Of a stretch of 8,471 bases of DNA, positions 1 through 6,580 are shown piece by piece. Below the pieces are notes generated by a model. It made no database searches and was not told the origin of the DNA. It worked only from the letters and a program-made list of their open reading frames with translations. Where the stretch lies: positions 1-8,471 of the forward strand of contig CAMWTG010000107.1 of NCBI GenBank assembly GCA_947177115.1. Reading direction: 5' to 3'. The translations under genes were made by a program, and so were the position numbers. The stretch is from an uncultured Clostridia bacterium (lineage in GTDB: Bacteria; Bacillota; Clostridia; Oscillospirales; Oscillospiraceae). Position 1 is the first letter of the stretch. Each line of letters begins with the position of its first letter.

Positions 1-75
1 CAGGTACCGGATCAGCGCAGCCGGGCTGTCCAAAAGGCTGTCGCAGCGCACCTTGAAAACCGAATAAAGCCCGTC

Positions 76-1191
76 CTACCGCGAAAATTGATACAGATCA
101 CACTTTATCATCCCATTATAGAGCTTTCTCTTCTTCTCCGCCCTGCGCCCGAAAAACCGCTCAAACTCCGGATGGCTGGTAATAACGAGCACCCGCCACT
201 TCGGCGGCACATGGTGATAGATTTCCCCAAAAACGCGATATAACGCCTCGGCCTCCTCTTTTTCCAGAAGCCTTTCCCCATAAGGCGGATTCGTTACGAT
301 CTGCCCATACTGCCCCTCGCAGCGGAACTTTTTCACATCCGCAGCGTCAAAACGGACAAGATCCTCCACCCCCGCCTTGACGGCGTTCTCCTTTGCAATA
401 CGCACCGCCTTGGGATCGATATCCCCGCCCCAGATGTCGTACTGCCCATCAAATTCCTTATCCATCGCCTCACCGGCGGCGTCCAGCCAGTATTTGCTGT
501 CCAGCCACGCCCACTTCTGGGCGTCAAAAGACCGGTCCAGACCGGGAGCCCGGTTCTTCGCGATCAGCGCCGCCTCAATGGCGATGGTCCCGGACCCGCA
601 GAAAGGGTCCCGGAAGGGGTCTTTCCCCCGGTAGCGGCTGAGCGTCACCATAGCCGCCGCCAAGGTCTCCCGCAAGGGCGCTTCCACCCCCACGGCCCTG
701 TATCCCCGCTTATGCAGGCCCGCACCGCTGGTATCCAGATACAGCGTACACATATCCTTCATAATGGCAAACTGTATCTGATATTTGGCCCCCGTTTCCG
801 GCAGATGGTTCAGCCCGTAGGCCCGCCCCAGCCGCTCCGCCGCCGCTTTTTTGATGATCTTCTGGCAGTCCGGCACCGAGTGGAGCTGGGAATCCAGGGC
901 GTGTCCCTTCACCGGGAACTGTCCGTCCCTGGGCACAAAGTCCTCCCAGGGCACCGCCGCCGTCCCCTGAAACAGGGCCTCAAAGCTCCTGGCGGGGAAC
1001 GTTTTCAGCAGCACCAGCACCCGCTCCCCGCAGCGCAGATTCAAATTCAGCCTGGGCAGATCGGCCGCAGTGCCGCAGCACAGCACCCTGCCGTTCTCCA
1101 CCCGCACGTCCGCCAGCCCCAGCCGCCGGACCTCATCTCCAACCAATCCCTCCAGCCCGAACAGGCACGGGACCGCATATGTCAATTTCAT
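76..1191 (-). CDS. THUMP-domain class I SAM-dependent RNA methyltransferase (YpsC/RlmL-like), 371 aa
   Basis: Probable guanine-N2 methyltransferase acting on ribosomal RNA in the cytoplasm, by similarity to B. subtilis YpsC and E. coli RlmL. The N-terminal ~160 residues are the RNA-binding THUMP/ferredoxin-like part. The family's LHKRGYR signature is at 159-165. The SAM-binding motif I is DPFCGSGTIAIEAA at 195-208, the acidic GGDIDP loop is at 255-260, and the catalytic NPPYGERL motif is at 301-308. The protein ends in the typical MIKCDLYQF tail. The open frame extends upstream to 1584, but I chose ATG at 1191 because the family starts here (MKLTYAVPC) and GGAGAG lies about 6 bases upstream; the extra N-terminal stretch translates the structured spacer and looks non-coding. 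Length is normal for the family. It is co-oriented with the DUF1292 gene, 425 bp away. The exact target base cannot be told from sequence. Confidence 0.93.
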   Translation of the reverse strand: MKLTYAVPCLFGLEGLVGDEVRRLGLADVRVENGRVLCCGTAADLPRLNLNLRCGERVLVLLKTFPARSFEALFQGTAAVPWEDFVPRDGQFPVKGHALDSQLHSVPDCQKIIKKAAAERLGRAYGLNHLPETGAKYQIQFAIMKDMCTLYLDTSGAGLHKRGYRAVGVEAPLRETLAAAMVTLSRYRGKDPFRDPFCGSGTIAIEAALIAKNRAPGLDRSFDAQKWAWLDSKYWLDAAGEAMDKEFDGQYDIWGGDIDPKAVRIAKENAVKAGVEDLVRFDAADVKKFRCEGQYGQIVTNPPYGERLLEKEEAEALYRVFGEIYHHVPPKWRVLVITSHPEFERFFGRRAEKKRKLYNGMIKCDLYQFSR

Positions 1192-1236
1192 GTTTTTCTC
1201 TCCAGTACCTCCCCGAAGGCAAGCCCTCCGCAGGAG

Positions 1237-1327
1237 TTTCGCCGCCCACAGGCGGCGAAATAAAATGAAATCGGTTTTTCCGCGGCGTGTACGTGGAAAA
1301 ACCACTTTGCGGGCCGCGCTCGGCCCG
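1237..1327. repeat. Three consecutive inverted repeats in the methyltransferase leader
   Basis: Three hairpins stand in a row between the RNA-like region and the methyltransferase start. The first is a perfect 10-bp stem (1237-1246 with 1251-1260) around a CACA loop. The second is a 9-bp GGTTTTTCC/GGAAAAACC stem (1273-1281 with 1295-1303) with a 13-base loop. The third is a 7-bp GC stem (1310-1316 with 1321-1327) with a CGCT loop. None has a good T-run on either strand, so they are not plain terminators. They look like intergenic repetitive palindromes (REP- or MITE-like) or a structured leader of the methyltransferase mRNA; copy number in the genome would decide. Confidence 0.6.
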
Positions 1328-1334
1328 GTCCTTT

Positions 1335-1377
1335 CGAAAAAATCCCTCAAAAGAAATGGCAAAGCCATTTCTTTTGA
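1335..1377 (-). terminator. Hairpin with T-run, minus-strand terminator
   Basis: A perfect 14-bp stem (TCAAAAGAAATGGC at 1347-1360 with its complement at 1364-1377) closes on a 3-base loop. Read on the minus strand it is followed, after GGGA, by six Ts (1337-1342). No T-run follows on the plus strand. It would end minus-strand transcription coming from the DUF1292 gene or from the structured RNA region at 1385-1585, before the methyltransferase. The T-run begins four bases after the stem, slightly far for a textbook terminator. Confidence 0.6.
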
Positions 1378-1384
1378 AGATAAT

Positions 1385-1585
1385 AAGCGCCCCGCAGTGG
1401 CCGTGTGAGCCCTGTTATAACCTGCACATGAACAGCAGGTGGGTCGCCTGCATTGCCCTTTACTGCTACCAACTTCCAACCGCAGGTATGGCAGCCGGGA
1501 GGTCTGCAAACCAGACAATGAACCAGCGTCCCTTATAACAAAATGTGGGTTAATGAAAGACTCATCACGCACCCCGCAGGGCACT
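1385..1585 (-). ncRNA. Candidate structured non-coding RNA of ~200 nt, family not identified
   Basis: There is no credible gene here, but there is a nested set of long-range pairings. TGTTATAA (1413-1420) pairs perfectly with TTATAACA (1533-1540), 113 bases away. Inside it, GGGTCGCCTG (1440-1449 region) pairs with CAGCGTCCC (1524-1532), with one T-T mismatch and one bulge. Inside that, CATTG pairs with CAATG (1516-1520). Inside that, CTGCTACC pairs with GGTA-TG-GCAG as the terminal stem. Two side hairpins branch off: ACCTGC/GCAGGT (1420-1440) and GTCTG/CAGAC (1502-1516). Outside, GTGTGAG (1403-1409) pairs with CTCATCAC (1561-1568), and GCCC pairs with GGGC. The pairs are almost all Watson-Crick, so they do not settle the strand. 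I favour minus because a terminator-like hairpin follows on that strand and both neighbours point that way. Size and rod shape resemble 6S RNA, but I did not recognise its conserved sequence. Confidence 0.5.
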
Positions 1586-1616
1586 CTAAGTTTTCTGTTC
1601 TTTTGAAAAGCTCCGT

Positions 1617-1913
1617 TTACTCCTCGTCCTCGTCCTCGAACAGCATCTCCATGAACAGGTCGTAGATCTCCGTCAGCTCTTCCTCGCTGTCCAGGGTGGA
1701 CAGCAGCTCCTCGCCGTTTTCCTGGATGGACTTGAGGATCACCATGCCGTAGTCATCGCTGTCCTCATTGACTTCGTCCTCCTCCAGCACTGCGGGGAAG
1801 AAGGCCATGTAGGTCTGCCCCTTGTGCTCCAGCACATCCAGCAGTTCCAGCTCAATGTCGTTGCCGTCCTCATCCGTTACCGTGATGAAATTGGGGCCGA
1901 ATTCCTCGCTCAT
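1617..1913 (-). CDS. DUF1292 (YrzB-like) small acidic protein, 98 aa
   Basis: Function unknown; a cytoplasmic protein family widespread in Firmicutes. The family core is visible: FITVTDEDGNDIELELLDV at 9-27, then TYMAFFPA around 35-42, then a beta-strand segment MVILKSIQE around 57-65, and a closing acidic helix with ELTEIYDLF. The protein is extremely rich in Asp and Glu and ends in DEDEE. I chose ATG at 1913 rather than 1949 because AAGGAGGG sits about 7 bases before 1913, while the earlier ATG has no well-spaced site. In many Firmicutes this gene lies in the alaS-yqgF neighbourhood; here it stands alone, back to back with the PBP gene. No function can be deduced beyond family membership. 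Confidence 0.85.
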   Translation of the reverse strand: MSEEFGPNFITVTDEDGNDIELELLDVLEHKGQTYMAFFPAVLEEDEVNEDSDDYGMVILKSIQENGEELLSTLDSEEELTEIYDLFMEMLFEDEDEE

Positions 1914-1970
1914 GGCGGCGCCCTCCTTCGATTTTCTCCTGCGGAACATCTCATTGTCTTCCGCTCCTAT

Positions 1971-1999
1971 AGTGTAACCGTTTTTTCAGCAAATTGCAA
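1971..1999 (-). promoter_or_regulatory. Candidate sigma-A promoter for the DUF1292 gene
   Basis: On the minus strand, TTGCAA (1994-1999) is separated by exactly 17 bases from TACACT (1971-1976). Each box departs from consensus at two positions. It lies about 57 bases upstream of the chosen start, in AT-rich DNA, and points away from the PBP promoter. Confidence 0.4.
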
Positions 2000-2117
2000 G
2001 AGGATTTCCATGTGACATTTTGACGATTTCACAACTTCTTTTTTGTATTTTATGAAGAAATTTGCGGTTACCCGGCGGTTTCAGTCGGATACGCCCGAAA
2101 ATTCCACTTTTTTTCGG

Positions 2118-2142
2118 TTGACAAGCTGTGTTATACTATAAA
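2118..2142 (+). promoter_or_regulatory. Promoter region of the PBP gene
   Basis: A perfect -35 box TTGACA is at 2118-2123, but the candidate -10 boxes are oddly placed: TATACT at 2132-2137, TATAAA at 2137-2142 and TATATC at 2147-2152. None is 16-18 bases away. TATACT is preceded by TG at the extended -10 position (2129-2130), so it may work without a -35. The region is clearly promoter-like, but which hexamers act together is uncertain. Confidence 0.45.
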
Positions 2143-2204
2143 TTGGTATATCGTAGAGTTCTCTCGCGATTCCCTTACACCTGGAAAAGGAGGTATATCC
2201 TGTT

Positions 2205-4976
2205 ATGGATCAAACTTATAACAGAAGTCCGGACGGCCGCCCGCCTGACCGCGGAGAGCAGCCTGCCCGGCAAAAAAAGAAGAAAGTCTCCGTAGGCCGG
2301 ATCATCGGGAAGACGATCGGCTGGATCTTCCTGACGGTCTTTACCCTGGGCGTCATCGGCGTGCTGACCATGGGCATCTTCGCCAAGATCTTCCTGACCT
2401 ATGTGGATACCACCCTGCGGCCCAGTCTGGGAGAGGTGGTTTCCGAGGAGATGAGTCTTGCCCTGACCTCGACCATGTACGATAAGAACGGCAATGTCAT
2501 GCTGACCCTTTATGACAATGGCGAGGAGACCGGCGGCGGCAACCGGGAGCTCATTGAGTACTCGGATCTGCCCAAGCATCTGATCGATGCCCTGGTGGCT
2601 ATTGAGGACAAGCGCTTCTGGGAGCACAACGGCGTAGATTGGTGGGGTACCGCCCGGGCTACTATCTACAGCGTCACCGGCTCCAAGACCCAGGGCGGGT
2701 CCACCATCACCCAGCAGCTGCTGCGGGCCAAGTATCAGGACACCGATGTCACCGTCAAGCGGAAATTCCGGGAGATCCTCCGTGCCCTGGAGTACGAGAA
2801 GTATACCAGCAAAGAGGACATCATCACCGAATACCTCAACCGTGTCTACTTCGGCAGCGGCTACTCCGGCATCCAGACCGCCGCCAAGGGCTACTTCGGC
2901 AAGGATGTCAGCGAGCTGGACCTGGCGGAGAGCGCCTGCATCATCGGCATCACCAACAACCCCTCCAGGTACGACCCCTTCCGCAAGGCGGAGTGGAAAC
3001 AGGAGGACGGCACTGTCAAGACCCCCAGGGATTTCAACAAGAGCCGTCAGGTGGACATTCTGAATGAGATGCTCTCTCAGGGCTATATCACCGAGGCGGA
3101 GTACAACGCCGCCAAGGCGGAGAAGCTGCTCTTCACCGACACCGATGAGTACAAGGCCATCCACGGCCTGGAGATCCCTGAGCCGGACGAGGAGGACGGC
3201 GAGGAGGCCCCGGACACGACCACATACAACACCTGGTTCGAGGACGCGGTCATCAACGAGGCCATTGACCTGCTGGTGGAGGCCAAGGGCATCCCCGCAG
3301 AAGATGCCGCAAAGCTTCTCTATCGGGCTGGCTACCACATTGAGACCACCTTTGACCCGGAGGTGCAGGCCAAGGTGGACGCAGTGTACAAGGACGTCTC
3401 CAACTTTGAGGAGTACACTTCCAAAAGCGGTACGCCTATCGCCTCCGCCATCACCATCGTGGACTACAACGGGAATGTGGTAGCCATGGCCGGCGGCGTG
3501 GGGGAAAAGACTATGAACCGGGAGCTGAACCTGGCCACCTCCCGCCGCCAGCCGGGGAGCGCCATCAAGCCGGTGAGCGTCTACGCTCCGGCTATTGAGT
3601 ACAACGTGGTTTCTCCCGGCAGTATCATCGATGACTATCCCATCAACACCACCCTCCGGGACAATGGCTATCCCCGTAACTCCACTGTTGGCTCCAACAC
3701 CGCCGGCGGTTACTCCGGCAACCGCACGGTGAGCTACAGCGTGATCCGCTCGCTGAACACCGTCTCCGTCCGGACGCTGCAGAAGCTGACCTATGCCCGG
3801 TCCTTTGAGTTTATGGAAAACAACCTGGGCTTTGATCTGGACCCGGCGGATATTGACCTGGCTCCTCTGGCTATGGGCGGACTGCACTACGGTGTGACCA
3901 CGGTGGAGATGGCGGCGGCCTATGCCGCCTTCGGCAATGAGGGCATTTATACCAAGCCCCGTCTGGTCACCAAGATCTGGAACAACGACCGGACCGAGGT
4001 GGTGGTGGACAACGATGATCCCGCCACCCGCTCCTGGGAGGCCATGGACGACACTACCGCCTATCTCATCACCAATATGCTCAAGAAGGTCATGACCGAG
4101 GGTACCGGCACCAAGGCCCGGTTCGATGGCATGACTATGGCCGGTAAGACCGGCACCACCTCCAACAACTTCACCCGGTACTTTGCGGGCTACACGCCCT
4201 ACTATTCCGCCGCCGTATGGATGGGCTACCGGGACAAGGACGAGGTCATCAACGCCTCGGGCAACCCCGCCGCCCTCATCTGGAAAAAGGTGATGGAGAG
4301 CGTCCACGAGGGATTGGAGGACAAGTCCTTCCCGGCCAAACCCGATGGCATCATCTGGGTGGATGTCTGCGCCGACTGCGGCATGAAGCCCTCGTCCCTC
4401 TGCTCCCAGGATTACCGGGGCAGCAGAGTGATCAGCGTAGAGATTCAGGCGGAGGCGGCGCCTACCGCTACCTGTACCTGCCATACGGAGGTCCAGGTCT
4501 GTACCGACCCGGAGACCGGGGAGGCTTATCTGGCCGGAGATTACTGTCCGGAGGAAACGGTGTCTACCCGGGTGATGCTGGTGGGCCGGGAGCATCTGGA
4601 GCGGCCCGATGGCTCCATTGTTCTGGCCGGCGACAGCGATGCTCACCTGACCTGGTTCTCCACCAAGGGCGTCTGTCCTATCCATGATGAATTTTACGTG
4701 CCGCTGCCCGGCCTGCCGGGCGAGGAGGGAGAGCCGCTGCCCGGCGATCCGGGCTATCAGTGGCCCATTGGGCCCTGGGACCCCGACAGCGTACTGCCGG
4801 GCGGCAATGATACGACTCCTCCCGGCTGGATCGACACCCAGCCCCAGCCGGATCCTCAGCCGGATCCCCAGCCCGTGGAGCCCGATGGCCCCGTTGAACC
4901 CACCGCAGACCCGGAGGGGCCGCCGGTCCCCGATCCTGACAATCCGGTGCTGCCGGAAGAGCCGGTGCTGCCGTAA
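2205..4976 (+). CDS. Class A penicillin-binding protein (glycosyltransferase 51 + transpeptidase), 923 aa
   Basis: Bifunctional peptidoglycan synthase that polymerises lipid II and cross-links stem peptides outside the membrane. A short basic cytoplasmic tail (KKKK at 24-27) leads into one membrane segment, about 33-66. The GT51 domain has the catalytic EDKRFWEHNGVD motif (Glu134) and GGSTITQQL (164-172), followed by the KFREILRALEYEKYTSKEDI segment near 187-206. The transpeptidase domain has SAIK (Ser452 nucleophile, Lys455), SLN (516-518) and KTGT (648-651), so both activities look intact. After the transpeptidase, a tail of about 220 residues contains eight cysteines (722, 725, 733, 757, 759, 766, 781, 824) and ends in a Pro/Asp/Glu-rich stretch. 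Start at 2205 has AAAGGAGG with a rather long 11-base gap. It is a single-gene unit with its own promoter and terminator. Confidence 0.95.
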   Translation: MDQTYNRSPDGRPPDRGEQPARQKKKKVSVGRIIGKTIGWIFLTVFTLGVIGVLTMGIFAKIFLTYVDTTLRPSLGEVVSEEMSLALTSTMYDKNGNVMLTLYDNGEETGGGNRELIEYSDLPKHLIDALVAIEDKRFWEHNGVDWWGTARATIYSVTGSKTQGGSTITQQLLRAKYQDTDVTVKRKFREILRALEYEKYTSKEDIITEYLNRVYFGSGYSGIQTAAKGYFGKDVSELDLAESACIIGITNNPSRYDPFRKAEWKQEDGTVKTPRDFNKSRQVDILNEMLSQGYITEAEYNAAKAEKLLFTDTDEYKAIHGLEIPEPDEEDGEEAPDTTTYNTWFEDAVINEAIDLLVEAKGIPAEDAAKLLYRAGYHIETTFDPEVQAKVDAVYKDVSNFEEYTSKSGTPIASAITIVDYNGNVVAMAGGVGEKTMNRELNLATSRRQPGSAIKPVSVYAPAIEYNVVSPGSIIDDYPINTTLRDNGYPRNSTVGSNTAGGYSGNRTVSYSVIRSLNTVSVRTLQKLTYARSFEFMENNLGFDLDPADIDLAPLAMGGLHYGVTTVEMAAAYAAFGNEGIYTKPRLVTKIWNNDRTEVVVDNDDPATRSWEAMDDTTAYLITNMLKKVMTEGTGTKARFDGMTMAGKTGTTSNNFTRYFAGYTPYYSAAVWMGYRDKDEVINASGNPAALIWKKVMESVHEGLEDKSFPAKPDGIIWVDVCADCGMKPSSLCSQDYRGSRVISVEIQAEAAPTATCTCHTEVQVCTDPETGEAYLAGDYCPEETVSTRVMLVGREHLERPDGSIVLAGDSDAHLTWFSTKGVCPIHDEFYVPLPGLPGEEGEPLPGDPGYQWPIGPWDPDSVLPGGNDTTPPGWIDTQPQPDPQPDPQPVEPDGPVEPTADPEGPPVPDPDNPVLPEEPVLP
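4845..4874 (+). repeat. Tandem 12-bp repeat in the PBP proline-rich tail
   Basis: CAGCCGGATCCT (4845-4856) is followed directly by CAGCCGGATCCC (4857-4868) and a partial third unit. It encodes the PQPDPQPDPQP stretch. In-frame units like this can gain or lose copies, changing the length of the extracellular tail without breaking the frame. Confidence 0.65.
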
Positions 4977-4988
4977 AAGTACAAAGCG

Positions 4989-5020
4989 GCCCCGGAGGCA
5001 TACGCCTCCGGGGCTTTTTT
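4989..5020 (+). terminator. Strong intrinsic terminator of the PBP gene
   Basis: A perfect 11-bp GC-rich stem (GCCCCGGAGGC at 4989-4999 with 5004-5014), a 4-base loop ATAC and six Ts, starting 12 bases after the stop codon. Confidence 0.92.
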
Positions 5021-5026
5021 GCGGCC

Positions 5027-5059
5027 TGAAGCTTTTTCTTGGACCAAGAAAAAGCTTCA
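5027..5059. repeat. 33-bp near-perfect palindrome
   Basis: Sixteen bases on each side of a single central A (5043) are fully complementary; the arm begins TGAAGCTTTTTCTTGG. It lies six bases after the PBP terminator T-run. No T-run follows on either strand, so it is not a second terminator. It could be a genome-wide intergenic palindrome or a protein binding site. Confidence 0.75.
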
Positions 5060-5250
5060 ATTTCCGCCCGGTAGCGGCATGGCATTCTGAATCTAGGAAT
5101 CGTATTGCAGCAATCTTCAAAATGACTGCCGGCGGGACCCCGCATCGGGCCTCCGAGCATCTTCGTTTTTTCAACTATGCTGTCTATACAGCCGAAAAAG
5201 CGGGAGTTTTCACTAGTTTTGCCGAAAAACAGAGCGCTTGGTTTGAAAAT
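5060..5250. other. AT-rich spacer without a supported gene
   Basis: The gap between the PBP and SLH genes is 336 bp. Besides the terminator, the palindrome and the SLH promoter I see only a direct repeat of GCCGAAAAA (5191-5199 and 5221-5229, 30 bp apart) and a weak TATACA box at 5185-5190. The open frames crossing it lack ribosome binding sites and family signatures. Confidence 0.5.
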
Positions 5251-5279
5251 TTGACTACGGGGGAAAAATCTGGTAAAAT
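5251..5279 (+). promoter_or_regulatory. Sigma-A promoter of the SLH protein gene
   Basis: TTGACT (5251-5256), a 17-base spacer and TAAAAT (5274-5279): one mismatch to consensus in each box. It lies 34 bases before the start codon. The best promoter in the window, suggesting strong constitutive transcription. Confidence 0.78.
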
Positions 5280-5312
5280 GATACCCAATTTCTAAGAAAC
5301 GAGGAGTTCACC

Positions 5313-6365
5313 ATGAAAAAACGCCTGTTGATATTTGTTCTGACCGGGATCCTGTGTCTCGGCCTCGCCCCCCGGGCCGCCGCGGCGGAGTACGCGGACG
5401 TACCGCAGGACCACTGGGCCGCGGAGAGCATCCGGCGCGCTACGGAGCTGGGCCTCTTCCAGGGGGTGGGCGATGGCCGCTTCGGCCTGGGCCAGCCCAT
5501 CTCCCGGGCCGCTTTTTCCGCCGCGCTGGTGCGGCTGTTCGGCTGGGAGGAGGTTCGCCCGGAGGAGCCCTCCTACACCGATGTGGAGAAGGACCGGTGG
5601 TTCTATTCCGCGGTGGAGACTGTGCTGGCCAACCGGGCGGTAGCCGCCGCGCGGCAGGACTTCCGCCCCAACGAGGATCTGACCCGGGGGGAGATGGCCT
5701 CCATGCTGGTGCGGGGACTGGGATACCGGTCCTCCCTGGCGGAGACCGCCGCCAGCTACGGGGTGCCCTTCAGCGATGTCTCCGTGAACAAGGGGTTCGT
5801 CACCCTGGCCTATGACCTGGGCCTGATGAACGGCAAGGGCAGCGGCCGCTTCGACCCCGATGCCCCCGCCACCCGGGAGCAGGCCGCCGCCGTACTGGTG
5901 CGGGTCTACGACCAGCTGGCCGTTGAACCGGTAAAGCTGGCGGCGGCGGGGCAGTATCAGCTGATCACCATTGCCACGCCCATGGCCCAGGCAGGCGATG
6001 AGATGCCCATCACCCCCCTGGAGCCCCTGGCGGATCTGTACGCCACCCTGCGGCGGATGAAGAACAACGGCGAGGATATGTCCCGCTATGCCCTGCGCCT
6101 GATGGCCGGCGGCGTGCGCACCCTGACCGATGGCGGCGGCAACCTCATCGGCGGCAGCGAGCTGATCTCCGCCAAGGAAGTGGGGGATGTCCTGGCCGGG
6201 AAGGACGTGGAGACCTTCTACTCCGAGCAGTATCAGAGCGCCGGCTGCACCTATGCCCCCAACGCTTATCAGACCGCCTACGTCTGGTACCAGAGCGAGG
6301 AGAGCATGGCCGCCAAGCTCCAGCTGGCCAAGCTGTTCGGCGTGACCCGGTACGTGGTGGAATAG
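5313..6365 (+). CDS. Secreted SLH-domain protein with a partial GH18-like C-terminus, 350 aa
   Basis: A surface protein predicted to be exported and held on the cell wall by S-layer homology repeats. A Sec signal peptide is clear: MKKR, a hydrophobic core, and probable cleavage after AAAA at about residue 25. Three SLH repeats follow: 26-78 (YADVPQDHWA), 87-138 (YTDVEKDRWF, ending LTRGEMASMLVRGLGY) and 152-204 (FSDVSVNKGF, ending TREQAAAVLVRVY). The last 145 residues are less clear. LISAKEVGDVLAGKD (284-298) and VWYQSEESMAAKLQLAKLFG (324-343) resemble the closing strand and helix of YaaH/YdhD-type GH18 domains, but there is no room for the catalytic DxxDxDxE half. So this is probably a non-enzymatic surface protein. 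GAGGAG lies 6 bases before the start. Monocistronic, with its own promoter and terminator. Confidence 0.88.
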   Translation: MKKRLLIFVLTGILCLGLAPRAAAAEYADVPQDHWAAESIRRATELGLFQGVGDGRFGLGQPISRAAFSAALVRLFGWEEVRPEEPSYTDVEKDRWFYSAVETVLANRAVAAARQDFRPNEDLTRGEMASMLVRGLGYRSSLAETAASYGVPFSDVSVNKGFVTLAYDLGLMNGKGSGRFDPDAPATREQAAAVLVRVYDQLAVEPVKLAAAGQYQLITIATPMAQAGDEMPITPLEPLADLYATLRRMKNNGEDMSRYALRLMAGGVRTLTDGGGNLIGGSELISAKEVGDVLAGKDVETFYSEQYQSAGCTYAPNAYQTAYVWYQSEESMAAKLQLAKLFGVTRYVVE

Positions 6366-6467
6366 GACGGCCCCGCCGCCTGCGGCGAGCAAAACAGCTT
6401 TCATCAAACTTATGATCTCCGGATCTTTGATTCGAAAATCATCCTATAACAGGCTCCGCACTAAGGA

Positions 6468-6516
6468 CCGCCCCGCCATATCCGGCGCTTTCGGATATGG
6501 CGGGGCGGCTCTTTTT
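6468..6516 (+). terminator. Intrinsic terminator with 17-bp stem between SLH and recombinase genes
   Basis: A perfect 17-bp stem (CCGCCCCGCCATATCCG at 6468-6484 with 6492-6508), a 7-base loop and a CTCTTTTT tail. It starts 102 bases after the SLH stop and ends 64 bases before the recombinase start, so it should insulate the accessory region from the SLH promoter. It overlaps the 5' part of the recombinase frame extension, further evidence that the recombinase starts at 6581. Confidence 0.88.
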
Positions 6517-6580
6517 CTGGTACAACTATTTCAGGAAGATCCCCCTTCCGCGACTGGAAAGAGAAAGGGAGGCGCATGGA

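Noticed and set aside
1491..1509. Sequence resembling a B12 box (cobalamin riboswitch)
   Set aside because: Only about 12 of 16 positions agree, the other cobalamin riboswitch segments are absent on that strand, and no co-oriented transport or cobalamin gene follows.
1387..1579. 11-bp direct repeat (GCnCCCCGCAG) bracketing the structured RNA, as a possible target-site duplication
   Set aside because: It has one mismatch, is GC-rich and lies inside the likely RNA, and there are no transposase or terminal repeats around it.
1192..1584. N-terminal extension of the methyltransferase frame
   Set aside because: The family start is at 1191 with a good ribosome binding site. The extension translates hairpins and the structured RNA region and resembles no protein.
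1385..1616. RNase P RNA (rnpB), expected next to ypsC in Bacillus
   Set aside because: I could not find its universal motifs, such as the GGAAAGUCCG-type 5' region and the ACAGAACCCGGC-type 3' region, on either strand.
1914..1949. Upstream ATG at 1949 for the DUF1292 protein
   Set aside because: It has no well-placed ribosome binding site. The MFRRRKSKEGAA stretch is a translation of the real ribosome binding site region before 1913.
4845..4874. Short tandem repeat as a CRISPR array
   Set aside because: The 12-bp units have no spacers and encode a PDPQ protein repeat in frame.
2175..5174. A 999-codon open frame antisense to the PBP gene
   Set aside because: It mirrors the PBP codon pattern in GC-rich DNA, shows no domain signature (a Gly/Val/His-rich composition) and has no ribosome binding site. 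The plus-strand PBP has all its catalytic motifs.
4684..5295. Frames running through the PBP tail and the following spacer
   Set aside because: They cross a strong terminator and a palindrome, lack ribosome binding sites and show no family motif.
6497..6580. Upstream start at 6497 for the recombinase
   Set aside because: It lies within the 3' arm of a strong terminator, has no ribosome binding site, and family alignment begins at MGTTYGYIRVS.
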